This document shows positions 16,661-24,768 of a stretch of 64,000 nucleotides of DNA, in pieces (positions within the stretch are counted from its first letter, which is position 1; every line of letters starts with the position of its first letter). The stretch is from NCBI RefSeq assembly GCF_900172215.1, contig NZ_FWFP01000010.1:124001-188000 (forward strand), given 5' to 3'. Origin of the DNA: Ruegeria meonggei. GTDB taxonomy: Bacteria > Pseudomonadota > Alphaproteobacteria > Rhodobacterales > Rhodobacteraceae. Both the position numbers and the translations under genes were made by a program. The notes under the pieces are model-generated. The model was given only the letters and a program-made list of their open reading frames with translations, was not told the origin of the DNA and did not search any database.

Positions 16661-18180
16661 GCGAAAGCCTCCTCAGGCTTGGAATGGGGAATGTCGGCGG
16701 AAGCGCGCACTAGATCGTCATGAGTAAGCTCAGATGCATCGACCGTGCGCGCGATTGTGCCATGTTGTACAACGGCAATCCGGTCACTCATCGCCAGCAA
16801 CTCGTCATGGTCCGAACTGATCAGGATGATCGATTTTCCCGCACGGGTGAGCCTGTTGATCAGCTTGTAGACGGCGATCTTGGCGCCAATATCGATCCCC
16901 TGTGTCGGCTCATCGAGGATCAGGATGTCCGAGGCAGAGAACAGCCAGCGCGCGATCACGATCTTCTGCTGATTGCCACCAGACAGGAAATTGACCGTTT
17001 TTTCTTCGGCCTGGGTCGAGATTTCCAGATCGCGGATCAGATTATGGGTGGCTTGATCTTCCACCTTAAGGTTCAAGATCCCGAACCGGCTTAGCTCGCC
17101 TAAAGACGCTGCAGTGACGTTCCCGCTTGCGCGAAAGTTGAAGAACAACCCGTCAAACTTGCGGTTTTCCGGAACGAGGGCCAATCCAGCACGGATCGCA
17201 TCGATTTCCCGGCGGAAGTGAACCGGTTTGCCGTTCAGCGTTACTTGCCCGGCAATCAATTCGTCGGTCCCGAACAGCGCGCGCGCAATTTCTGTGCGGC
17301 CACTGCCCAGGACGCCGCCCAAGCCCAATACCTCGCCCCGGCACAGTGAAAACGAAACATCTTTCACACCTGATTTTGTGGCCAGACCGGACGCCTCCAG
17401 CACAATACCATCGGTGGCGTTCCGCTCTTTGGGATAATGCTCACCAATGTCCTCACCAACCATGGCGCTGACAATCTCAGAGACGTTGATCTTGGTCTCA
17501 CCACTTGCGCGCACAACGCATCCGTTGCGTAAGATCGTCACTTCATCGACGATCCGCTCAACCTCATCCAGCCTGTGAGAAACATAGAGGATGGCGGTGC
17601 CGCGTTCGCGCATATTTCGCAAAAGCTGGTGCAGGCGCTCAATCTCATCTTCGCCCAATGCCGCAGTTGGCTCATCAAGGATGATCATGCGGGCATCCAT
17701 CGCGATGGCTTTCGCGATCTCGACCAACTGTTGCTCGCCTACCGACAGCGTACCGGTGATAGTTTCGGGTGAAACATCGACATCCATTTCCGCCAACACG
17801 CGGGCGGCTTCATCGTAGACCCTGGCCCAATCGATCACACCAAAGCGAGACCGAGGCATATTGCCAAGGAAGATGTTTTCGCCAACCGATAAGGTCGGCA
17901 CGATCGAGAATTCCTGAAAAACTGTCGCGATGCCCAAATCGCGCGCCGCCTGCGGGTCGCTGATTGTGACAGACTTTCCATTGTACAGGATTTGGCCGCT
18001 ATCTGGTTGCTGTACGCCGGACAAGGTTTTGATCATCGTGGACTTGCCACAGCCGTTTTCGCCCAGCAGCCCATGAATGGAACCGGGCATAAGCCGGATG
18101 CAGACCTTGTCGTTCGCCAAGACACCGGGATAGGCCTTGGTAATATCGACAAACTCCCAAAGGGGCGTTGCGGGTGTCAT
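16657..18180 (-). CDS. Ribose-type sugar ABC transporter ATP-binding protein (two ATPase domains)
   Basis: The 507-residue tandem ATPase belongs to the RbsA/MglA class. Domain 1 has GLLGENGCGKSTMI (Walker A), LSVGEQQLVEIAKA (signature) and MIILDEPTAALG (Walker B). Domain 2 has the degenerate loop GGVLGSGRTEIA, an intact LSGGNQQKIVIARW and ILILDEPTQGID. The degenerate second Walker A is normal in this family. It energises uptake with the permease at 15659. Between this gene and the binding-protein gene are 84 bases without a clear terminator. Confidence 0.93.
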   Translation of the reverse strand: MTPATPLWEFVDITKAYPGVLANDKVCIRLMPGSIHGLLGENGCGKSTMIKTLSGVQQPDSGQILYNGKSVTISDPQAARDLGIATVFQEFSIVPTLSVGENIFLGNMPRSRFGVIDWARVYDEAARVLAEMDVDVSPETITGTLSVGEQQLVEIAKAIAMDARMIILDEPTAALGEDEIERLHQLLRNMRERGTAILYVSHRLDEVERIVDEVTILRNGCVVRASGETKINVSEIVSAMVGEDIGEHYPKERNATDGIVLEASGLATKSGVKDVSFSLCRGEVLGLGGVLGSGRTEIARALFGTDELIAGQVTLNGKPVHFRREIDAIRAGLALVPENRKFDGLFFNFRASGNVTAASLGELSRFGILNLKVEDQATHNLIRDLEISTQAEEKTVNFLSGGNQQKIVIARWLFSASDILILDEPTQGIDIGAKIAVYKLINRLTRAGKSIILISSDHDELLAMSDRIAVVQHGTIARTVDASELTHDDLVRASADIPHSKPEEAFA

Positions 18181-18264
18181 TGCGATTGCCTCGACAAAAA
18201 TGAAATTCGGCTGGTTTGCAACCCGGCAGCACGCACGCGCGCCACCGGGATGCGGGGAGATGGC

Positions 18265-19299
18265 TCAGTATTCTTTGGACGGTTGTGGGAAGAGCTTTTC
18301 AGGCTCTTGCAGCACACTGATCGCGCCATCCTTGTCCTCAATCGATGTGGGCGTTTCGATCCAGCCACCGGGATAAGACCCGTTAAGCGCATCAATAGTG
18401 GCGTGCATTGCTGCTTTACCCATCAGGAATGGTGAAGTGTTGACGGTTGCCGTGATGTTGCCCGCCGCGATCTCTTCAAGGCCGGACGTGTCGCCATCAT
18501 TGCCCAATAGAACGATGTCATTTCGGCCGAGTGCTTTCGCAGCAAAGGATGCTCCAATGATCATGTAGTCATTCGCAGCAAAGATCATGTCGAGATCGGG
18601 GTTCGACTGCAGGATATCCATGCCAGCTGTGTTGCCGCCTTCGACGTTCCATTTGCCATCGATGGATACAACGACTTCAAAGTTGTCGTTGCCCTCAATG
18701 CCGTCAAGAAAGCCACCGACCCGCTCGGTTGAGTGATACCCTGGCTGCCCTTCGATGATGCCGACCTTCAATGGTTGATCGCCATAGGTCTCGATGGCCC
18801 AATCAGCGATGGCCTGAGTACCATTGCGCTGAGAATACCCGACCACACCGTGGATCGGAGTCGGAAAGTTCGGGATGTCCGAGTTGATCATCAAAACAGC
18901 CATGCCCTTGTCAACGGCCTGCTTAAGTAGCGGCGCCGCAGCAAATTCATCATGCGTTCCAAAGATGATCGCATCCACATCCTGTGTCAGTACATCCTGG
19001 ATCATACCCATCTGACCGTTGATATCCGCGCCAGACTGAGGCGCGAGCATGAAGACTTCGACCCCGGCCTCCGCAGCGACCGCTTTGATGCCCTCACCAA
19101 TGGCGATGTAGTAGTTGAACTCGGTAGCCGGTGGCATATACGCGATCCGGAACGTGTCATTCTTGGGTTCAATCGCATCAATCGCAGCCTGTGCCCCGTC
19201 CTGCAACGGCACCGGTGTCGGATAGTTCTCGGCCATTGCGACCGTTGCCAGCGTGACGAATCCTGCGGCAAGCGTAGTGCTCATAAGCGTTTTCAACAT
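18265..19299 (-). CDS. Sugar ABC transporter substrate-binding protein (RbsB-like)
   Basis: A periplasmic type I binding protein of 344 residues with a Sec signal peptide ending at AMA|EN (about residue 23). The body shows the two-lobe periplasmic-binding-protein pattern, with FRIAYMPPATEFNYYIAIGEGI at the first strand, DAIIFGTHD, and IFAANDYMIIGASFAAKALG near the hinge. The ribosome site ggaggag is strong. It captures the sugar or sugar derivative for the ATPase-permease pair encoded next. It is not closely similar to the second binding protein at 23722, so the two systems probably differ in ligand. Confidence 0.9.
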   Translation of the reverse strand: MLKTLMSTTLAAGFVTLATVAMAENYPTPVPLQDGAQAAIDAIEPKNDTFRIAYMPPATEFNYYIAIGEGIKAVAAEAGVEVFMLAPQSGADINGQMGMIQDVLTQDVDAIIFGTHDEFAAAPLLKQAVDKGMAVLMINSDIPNFPTPIHGVVGYSQRNGTQAIADWAIETYGDQPLKVGIIEGQPGYHSTERVGGFLDGIEGNDNFEVVVSIDGKWNVEGGNTAGMDILQSNPDLDMIFAANDYMIIGASFAAKALGRNDIVLLGNDGDTSGLEEIAAGNITATVNTSPFLMGKAAMHATIDALNGSYPGGWIETPTSIEDKDGAISVLQEPEKLFPQPSKEY

Positions 19300-19325
19300 T
19301 GTTTTCTCCTCCAGAAATTCGTTGG

Positions 19326-20195
19326 TTATCCGTTGAACGGCGTGTCGATCACGCCACGAATGCCGGGTTTCACGGCGAAGAGACCGCCGGATTCCGGTTC
19401 TTTTGATAAAGCGGCTTCGTCACTCATCAGCCGCGATGTCGTTATGAAAAGCGTGTCGAGGTCTGGACCGCCGAATGCGCAACAGGTGGGCTTCCAGACC
19501 GGCACCTCGATCACGCGATTGATCGTGCCGTTGGGTGCAACACGCACAACGCGATGGCCTTCCCATTCGGCATTCCAGACACCGCCTCCTGCATCCACGC
19601 AGGACCCATCGGGCAGGCCGGGTTCATCCTCGAAAGAAACATGCATCCGACGGTTCGAAACAGATCCACTATCAGTGTCGTAGTCGAACGCCACGATTTC
19701 CCGATCCGGGGTATCGGCAAAGAACATTGTAGTTCCATCCGCCGTGAAGCAGGTCGAATTGGCGCAAGACACCCCTTCGATGATTGTGCGCACGTTCAGA
19801 TCCGTGTCGACGCAAATAACCGACGAATCGGCATTACCCGAGACTTCGTTCATCCCCCCGACAATCAACCGCCCCTGGCGATCAGTCCGCCCGTCATTCA
19901 ACCGCGTCTCCGCGTTATTCGACTCGAATCGGGTGACGAGGGATTCTTCTTTCATGGCCTGATCGAGCAAAACGACACGATCTGCATAAGCAACGATCAG
20001 CCCTCCAGAGATCCGCGGAGCAAAGCAACATACGCGCTCTGGCATCTTATGAGACGTGCTTTTCGAAGTTACCGGATCAAATGAGAAAAGCGCGCTGCCT
20101 TCGATGTCGGTCCACCAGACAAGCCCATCGGCGGGATTCCAGAAAATCCCTTCCCCGTGCTGGTTCTTGCAGTCAACCACCAACTCTGCGCGCAA
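19326..20195 (-). CDS. SMP-30/gluconolactonase family protein
   Basis: This six-bladed propeller lactonase opens sugar lactones to acids. Metal ligands can be placed in HGEGIFWNP (Glu), ETRLNDGRTD (Asn-Asp), VSCANSTCFT (Asn) and LPDGSCVDAGG (Asp). The start is set at a TTG (20195), because GGAGG sits eight bases upstream, while the ATG at 20210 has no ribosome site and would place GGAGG inside the coding region. This gives 289 residues. It is the first gene of the 13-gene operon, directly downstream of the paired operator at 20222-20265. Confidence 0.85.
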   Translation of the reverse strand: MRAELVVDCKNQHGEGIFWNPADGLVWWTDIEGSALFSFDPVTSKSTSHKMPERVCCFAPRISGGLIVAYADRVVLLDQAMKEESLVTRFESNNAETRLNDGRTDRQGRLIVGGMNEVSGNADSSVICVDTDLNVRTIIEGVSCANSTCFTADGTTMFFADTPDREIVAFDYDTDSGSVSNRRMHVSFEDEPGLPDGSCVDAGGGVWNAEWEGHRVVRVAPNGTINRVIEVPVWKPTCCAFGGPDLDTLFITTSRLMSDEAALSKEPESGGLFAVKPGIRGVIDTPFNG

Positions 20196-20221
20196 TTTTT
20201 TGACCTCCATTATCGCATTCT

Positions 20222-20265
20222 GATATCTGATATACCAGCTTGCCTAATCTGGTGTATCAGATATC
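20222..20265. promoter_or_regulatory. Paired operator between lactonase operon and GntR gene
   Basis: The arm gatatctgatataccag (20222-20238) is mirrored by ctggtgtatcagatatc (20249-20265), with 16 of 17 positions matching around a 10-base spacer. Each arm contains ATCTGATA, the half shared with the palindromes at 5357 and 21067. The position between two divergent starts fits autoregulation and control of the lactonase operon by the GntR protein at 20303. Confidence 0.7.
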
Positions 20266-20302
20266 TTGCATCTAGCAACACCTTTTTTGGAGATATCCCC
20301 AG

Positions 20303-20974
20303 ATGGCCCTTGAGAGACCCAAATCATTGCGTGAACTCGCACTGGAGCATTTGCGGAACAGCATTATCGATGGCTCCCTGAAGATGGGTCAGGTTTTGTC
20401 GGAGCGAAAAATCTCCGAAGAGCTGGGCGTGTCTAAGTCACCGGTCCGCGAGGCGCTCGCTCAATTGCGTGACGAAGGGTTGGTCAGTATCGAACCGCAA
20501 AAAGGCGCACGCGTGTTTTCCTTGTCTGAACCGGAAGTCACCCAAATCTGCGACTTCAGACAAGCGATTGAAACAGCCGCCTTCGAACTGGCATTGTCGC
20601 GTGACCCTGAAGGACTAGCGAATGAAATGCAACGCGTCGTGACGGAAATGGAGCGAGAACGGAGGCGCGGCAACGAGAAAGGCTACCTTTCACTAGATAC
20701 CACGTTTCATCAGTTGATCTTCGAACATGCCGGGAACGATTATTTGACGGCTAGCTATACCCGATACATCGGTAAGATTGCAGCACTACGAACCCACCTG
20801 GCGAAGCTGCCGCAGCACACCGAACTCTCTTTTGATGAGCATGCGAAGATTGCGATTGCAGTGCGCGAAGGGGACATGGCCAAGATCAAGTCTCTTCTTA
20901 CGGCACATATTGATCGCACGCGGCAGGCCTACAAGAGCGCTGCAATTGTTCTCGAAGGAGCCGCTGCGCCCTGA
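20303..20974 (+). CDS. GntR-family regulator with FCD domain
   Basis: The 223-residue protein has a winged helix at about residues 8-75 (ELGVSKSPVREALAQLRDEG) and an FCD domain with the ligand/metal candidates in LDTTFHQLIFEHAGNDYL and SFDEHAKI. It is a homologue of the regulator at 4621, with conserved length, domain order and recognition helix (SK(S/T)P(V/I)REAL). It is divergent from the 13-gene sugar-acid operon and precedes the second ABC operon; both neighbours carry related palindromes. It is probably the local repressor, induced by a pathway intermediate such as a sugar acid or its 3-deoxy-2-oxo product. Confidence 0.9.
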   Translation: MALERPKSLRELALEHLRNSIIDGSLKMGQVLSERKISEELGVSKSPVREALAQLRDEGLVSIEPQKGARVFSLSEPEVTQICDFRQAIETAAFELALSRDPEGLANEMQRVVTEMERERRRGNEKGYLSLDTTFHQLIFEHAGNDYLTASYTRYIGKIAALRTHLAKLPQHTELSFDEHAKIAIAVREGDMAKIKSLLTAHIDRTRQAYKSAAIVLEGAAAP

Positions 20975-20997
20975 CGCATAGAACAGCTGAGTTTTTG

Positions 20998-21033
20998 AAG
21001 GGGGGCGGGCCATATCGGCACCGCCCCTTTCTT
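20998..21033 (+). terminator. Rho-independent terminator after the GntR gene
   Basis: The GC-rich arm aaggggggcgg (20998-21008) can pair with ccgccccttt (21021-21030), leaving a 12-base loop and followed by tcttgtt. It separates the regulator transcript from the ABC operon that starts near 21111. Confidence 0.7.
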
Positions 21034-21066
21034 GTTCCGCTTCACCGCTATCTCTTTTTGATTGAC

Positions 21067-21082
21067 ATCTGAGATATCAGAT
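21067..21082. promoter_or_regulatory. Palindromic operator upstream of second ABC operon
   Basis: ATCTGAGATATCAGAT is the exact reverse complement of the palindrome at 5357-5372. It begins at the last base of a TTGACA hexamer (21062-21067), a plausible -35 box, so a bound regulator would block RNA polymerase. An ATG at 21081 lies within it and is not used as a start. Confidence 0.72.
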
Positions 21083-21110
21083 GCCAATCAAAAAGCGGGA
21101 GGAGCTTTGT

Positions 21111-22676
21111 ATGACACCTGCAATGGAACATGGCGCACTGAGGTCACAGCCACTGATTCAACTGGAAGCGGCTGGCAAAAGCTTCGGAACGAACATTGTT
21201 TTGGACGGTGTCGACTTCGAGTTGAGACCCGGTGAAGTTCACGCGCTTTGTGGTGAAAACGGTGCTGGGAAATCCACCTGCCTCGGTCTTCTTTATGGAC
21301 TTCACCAGCCTTCAGCCGGGCGAATCCTGTGCGATGGCAACCAGCAGCTGATTGAAAGCCCGTCACATGCGCAATCACTCGGTATTGGCTGTGTCTTTCA
21401 GGAACTCAGCCTCGCCGGTGCCCTCTCCGTAGCGGAAAACATCTTCGCAGGCCGCGTGCCCACCCGGTTGGGTGTCGTCGACTGGCCTGAATTGCGTCGT
21501 CGGGCGGAAGCGTTGTTGGCGGAGTTCGGTCTGGATATTGATGTTTCCATGCCGGTTGACGGCCTTCCGATTAGCTCCCGCCAGATCGTAGAAATTGCCA
21601 AGGCGTTGTCACTGAACTCCCGCGTCCTGCTTTTGGATGAGCCAACTTCAGCATTGGCACCCGATGAAGTGGACGCACTATTCGACGTCTTAAAGTCCCT
21701 TACAAACAAGGGGATTGGCATCGTGTATGTCAGTCACCACATGGCCGAGATCTTCCAGATTTCAGACCGCATCACTGTTCTGCGCGACGGACGCCGCATC
21801 AGCACATTGCCCGTGTCAGAAACCTCACAGGAAAAGGTCGTTGCCGAGATGATCGGCGGCGCACATCCCGGTGATGTCACCCGTTCGGATCAAGGCGGCG
21901 GCAACGAGGTTTTGAATGTAAAGAACCTGACGCACCCCGGCGAGTTTGAAGACATTTCGTTTTCCATAAAAGCCGGAGAGATCGTTGGTATTGCCGGTCT
22001 AATGGGCGCCCGCCGCAGCGAGATTGTCCGGTCCATCGCTGGACTGATGCATGGCGCGACAGGCGAAATCAGATTGCATGGCAAGCCAGTCAGCTTTGCG
22101 TCCTTGCGGCAAGCGATGCGCGCTGGTGTCGGGTTTGTCCCCGAGGAACGCAAGACCGAAGGTCTATTTCTGGAACAATCGCTCAGCGACAACCTGATTG
22201 CAGCCAGTCTTTCCGAACACACGTCTGTCGGTTTCATACGTGCCAGAACAATCAAAGCTGCGAGCCAGGCCGCCATTGACGCCTTCAGTGTCAAAACCAG
22301 CGGGATTACCGAACTTGTTGGCGATCTGTCAGGGGGCAACCAGCAAAAGATCATGCTGGCAAAATGGCTCAAACGTGCTCCAGCTCTTCTGATCATCGAG
22401 GAGCCCACAAAAGGTGTTGATGTCGGGGCCAAATTTCAGATTCACACAGAGCTTTTACGTCGAGCCGCCGAAGGGATGGCCATCCTCGTGGTGTCATCCG
22501 ATTTCCCTGAACTTGTCTCTCTCTCTTCGCGCATCCTTGTGGTTCACGACGGTCGCCTCATGGGCGATGTCGCGGCAGCTGAGGCAACCGAGACTACGCT
22601 TCTTCAATTGGCCGCCGGAAACTCTGTTCCATCGGTGGATGCAACTCAACCCAATCAATCAGGAGTCGCGACGTGA
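21111..22676 (+). CDS. Sugar ABC transporter ATP-binding protein, second system
   Basis: A tandem ATPase of 521 residues. The start is the ATG at 21111, after a clear gggaggag site; an earlier in-frame ATG falls in the operator. Domain 1 has ALCGENGAGKSTCL (Walker A), ISSRQIVEIAKAL in place of the usual LSxGxxQ signature, and VLLLDEPTSALA. Domain 2 has the degenerate AGLMGARRSEIV loop, LSGGNQQKIMLAKW and LLIIEEPTKGVD, where glutamate replaces the usual Walker B aspartate. It overlaps the permease gene by four bases. It is the motor of a second ribose-type importer in this locus. Confidence 0.92.
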   Translation: MTPAMEHGALRSQPLIQLEAAGKSFGTNIVLDGVDFELRPGEVHALCGENGAGKSTCLGLLYGLHQPSAGRILCDGNQQLIESPSHAQSLGIGCVFQELSLAGALSVAENIFAGRVPTRLGVVDWPELRRRAEALLAEFGLDIDVSMPVDGLPISSRQIVEIAKALSLNSRVLLLDEPTSALAPDEVDALFDVLKSLTNKGIGIVYVSHHMAEIFQISDRITVLRDGRRISTLPVSETSQEKVVAEMIGGAHPGDVTRSDQGGGNEVLNVKNLTHPGEFEDISFSIKAGEIVGIAGLMGARRSEIVRSIAGLMHGATGEIRLHGKPVSFASLRQAMRAGVGFVPEERKTEGLFLEQSLSDNLIAASLSEHTSVGFIRARTIKAASQAAIDAFSVKTSGITELVGDLSGGNQQKIMLAKWLKRAPALLIIEEPTKGVDVGAKFQIHTELLRRAAEGMAILVVSSDFPELVSLSSRILVVHDGRLMGDVAAAEATETTLLQLAAGNSVPSVDATQPNQSGVAT

Positions 22677-23665
22677 CCATGACAGCTCAAGCCAATTTGC
22701 CCATGAAACCACCCCTGTTGCGCCGTGTCCTGCAAGCCTTTGTTGATATTCGTGAGTTAACGCTGATCGTCCTGATCGCCGCCATCATCATCGTAATGTC
22801 CAACATCAACCCCTACTTCCTGAGCTTCTCGAACTTTCGAGCAGTAGCTGTGGGCATGGCACCGACCGCAATCATCGTGATCGGCATGGCGATCCTGCTT
22901 GCATCCGGTGGTTTCGATCTGTCGGTTGGTTCGGTAATGGCCCTGTCTTCCACCGTCGTCGCCATGCTGCTTTTGTCCGGTATGGCAATCCCGCTCGCCG
23001 TAGCCTGCGGGCTCATTCTAGGTGGCATCGTGGGCGTGGTGAACGGTGTGCTGGTGACCGGCCTCGGGATCAATCCGCTGATCGCAACGCTCGGTACGAT
23101 GTCGATCGCACGCGGTATCGCCCTCGTATTAACCGAGGGGTTTTCAGTTTCCAGCCTGCCGGCGTCTTTCGCCTGGATCGGTAAAGCTGACATCGGCGGC
23201 TTTCCAGTGATAGTTTTGTTCACCATTCTGCTGGTGATCCTGTTTGATCTGGCCGTCCGCCATACGCCATTCTTTCGTCAGGTCTATTTCATTGGCGCCA
23301 ATGAAAAAGCCGCGATGCTATCGGGCATCCACGTCACACGCGTGCGCATCATTCTGTACGCACTGACCGGTGTTCTGGCTGCTCTGGCGGGTGTCTTACT
23401 GGCCTCCCGCCTGATGAGCGGTACGCCCACGGCAGGCAATGGCATCGAACTGCAAGTTCTGGCGGCGGCCGTCATCGGCGGCGCATCTTTACGAGGAGGA
23501 GAAGGCACTATCCTCGGAGCTTTCCTTGGCGTCGTTTTCGTCGCGTTAATCAACAACACAATGACGATGCTTGCCGTATCGATCTACTGGCAAATGATCG
23601 TCATCGGCGGTGTACTCGTTACAGCAGTCGCCTTGGACATGCTGATCCGAAGCAAACGAGGCTAA
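22673..23665 (+). CDS. Sugar ABC transporter permease, second system
   Basis: This 330-residue RbsC-type permease has about ten membrane segments, GGFDLSVGSVMALSS near residue 80, YFIGANEKAAMLSGIHV in the ATPase-contact loop and AAAVIGGASLRGGEGT near the end. A GTG at 22673 is preferred over the ATG six bases later, since aggag is seven bases upstream of the GTG. It overlaps the ATPase stop as GTGA. The binding-protein gene follows after about 55 bases. Confidence 0.9.
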   Translation: MTMTAQANLPMKPPLLRRVLQAFVDIRELTLIVLIAAIIIVMSNINPYFLSFSNFRAVAVGMAPTAIIVIGMAILLASGGFDLSVGSVMALSSTVVAMLLLSGMAIPLAVACGLILGGIVGVVNGVLVTGLGINPLIATLGTMSIARGIALVLTEGFSVSSLPASFAWIGKADIGGFPVIVLFTILLVILFDLAVRHTPFFRQVYFIGANEKAAMLSGIHVTRVRIILYALTGVLAALAGVLLASRLMSGTPTAGNGIELQVLAAAVIGGASLRGGEGTILGAFLGVVFVALINNTMTMLAVSIYWQMIVIGGVLVTAVALDMLIRSKRG

Positions 23666-23721
23666 GCCCGAAGCTTTCCAAATCTCAACAACAACCAAAG
23701 ATCCTAAACAGGGAGACTATG

Positions 23722-24717
23722 ATGACTGAATTGAATGTAAATCGACGCAGGTTGCTGACAGCGGGCACCACTGCTGGATTGGCTGCAGCGTTCGGACTGC
23801 CCATGCTGTCCAAAGAAGCCATGGCGCAGGCCGCTGGCAAGGAATACGTTTTCCTGTCCATCGTCACGCAAGTGCCGTTCTGGGTAGATTATCGCAACGC
23901 GATGGAAGATCTTGAGGAGTTGATGGGCATCAAAGCCACGTTCACTGGCCCTCTGGATTTCGACACTGCAGCACAGGCGCGCCAATTGGACGAACTGATC
24001 GCCAGACGCCCCGCAGGTATCCTCATCTTCCCCGGTGATCCGGCTACTTTGGCCCCAGGCGTAGAACGCGCGGTCGAGGCCGGGATTCCAGTCACGTGCT
24101 GTATCGGTGACATTCCTGACAGCCCCAGGTCCACTTTCCTTGGGATCAACGGCGTTCAGGCAGGACGTGTCGGCGGCGAGATGCTGGCACAAGCGATTGG
24201 CGGCAAGGGGAAGGTCATTCTCGGCACGTTCCCTGCTCCTTCCACGCTGGAACGGGTCGAGGGTTACAAACAAGTCTTCGCTGAGAAATACCCGGATATC
24301 GAAGTCGTCGATGTTGTGAACGACAAAGCCGACCCGTCCTATGCTCCGACAGCCTATCTTCAGGCCATTCAGGCAAATCCCGATATTGTTGGCATCGGCG
24401 GTACAGACGGTGACAGTGGCAAAGGTGCTGCGATAGCGGTCAACGAGGCGGGTCGCAAGGACATCAAGATCGTCGCGATGGACCGAAATGATGATATGCT
24501 TCCCTATATCGAAGACGGCACAATTCACGGCGCAGTGGCTCAGAAATCCTATCTGGAGATCTTTCTCGCCTTCCACATGATGCATTGGCAAAATACCGAT
24601 GCGTTGAAGGTTTTGCCGGATTGGAAGGCCGCCGGGATCAACCCGCTGCCTGAGCGCGTCGAAACCGGGGTGATGCCGATCACATCCGAGAATGTTGCAC
24701 AGTTTAAGCACGTCTAA
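23722..24717 (+). CDS. Sugar ABC transporter substrate-binding protein, second system (Tat signal)
   Basis: A periplasmic type I binding protein of 331 residues. The N-terminus NRRRLLTAGTTAG followed by a hydrophobic stretch and AMAQA is a twin-arginine-type signal, in contrast to the Sec signal of the first system. The body contains SIVTQVPFWVDYRNAMEDL, ILIFPGDPATLAPGVERA and GIGGTDGDSGKGAAIAV, matching the sugar-binding Peripla_BP_4 pattern. The start is the second of two tandem ATGs, for spacing to gggag. A hairpin follows the gene. Confidence 0.88.
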   Translation: MTELNVNRRRLLTAGTTAGLAAAFGLPMLSKEAMAQAAGKEYVFLSIVTQVPFWVDYRNAMEDLEELMGIKATFTGPLDFDTAAQARQLDELIARRPAGILIFPGDPATLAPGVERAVEAGIPVTCCIGDIPDSPRSTFLGINGVQAGRVGGEMLAQAIGGKGKVILGTFPAPSTLERVEGYKQVFAEKYPDIEVVDVVNDKADPSYAPTAYLQAIQANPDIVGIGGTDGDSGKGAAIAVNEAGRKDIKIVAMDRNDDMLPYIEDGTIHGAVAQKSYLEIFLAFHMMHWQNTDALKVLPDWKAAGINPLPERVETGVMPITSENVAQFKHV

Positions 24718-24724
24718 ATTGTCA

Positions 24725-24750
24725 TCCCGGCGCGGCTTGTCGCGCTGGGA
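24725..24750 (+). terminator. Intra-operon hairpin after the binding-protein gene
   Basis: tcccggcgcg (24725-24734) pairs with cgcgctggga (24741-24750) with one mismatch and a six-base loop. No run of T follows, so it more likely slows 3' decay of the binding-protein message, or partly terminates, than ends the operon. Confidence 0.5.
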
Positions 24751-24768
24751 CATAGTCAGGGAGCAAAC

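Noticed and set aside
23704..24753. Minus-strand frame of 349 codons opposite the second sugar-binding protein
   Set aside because: The plus-strand frame has a Tat signal, binding-protein motifs and a ribosome site; the minus frame has none.
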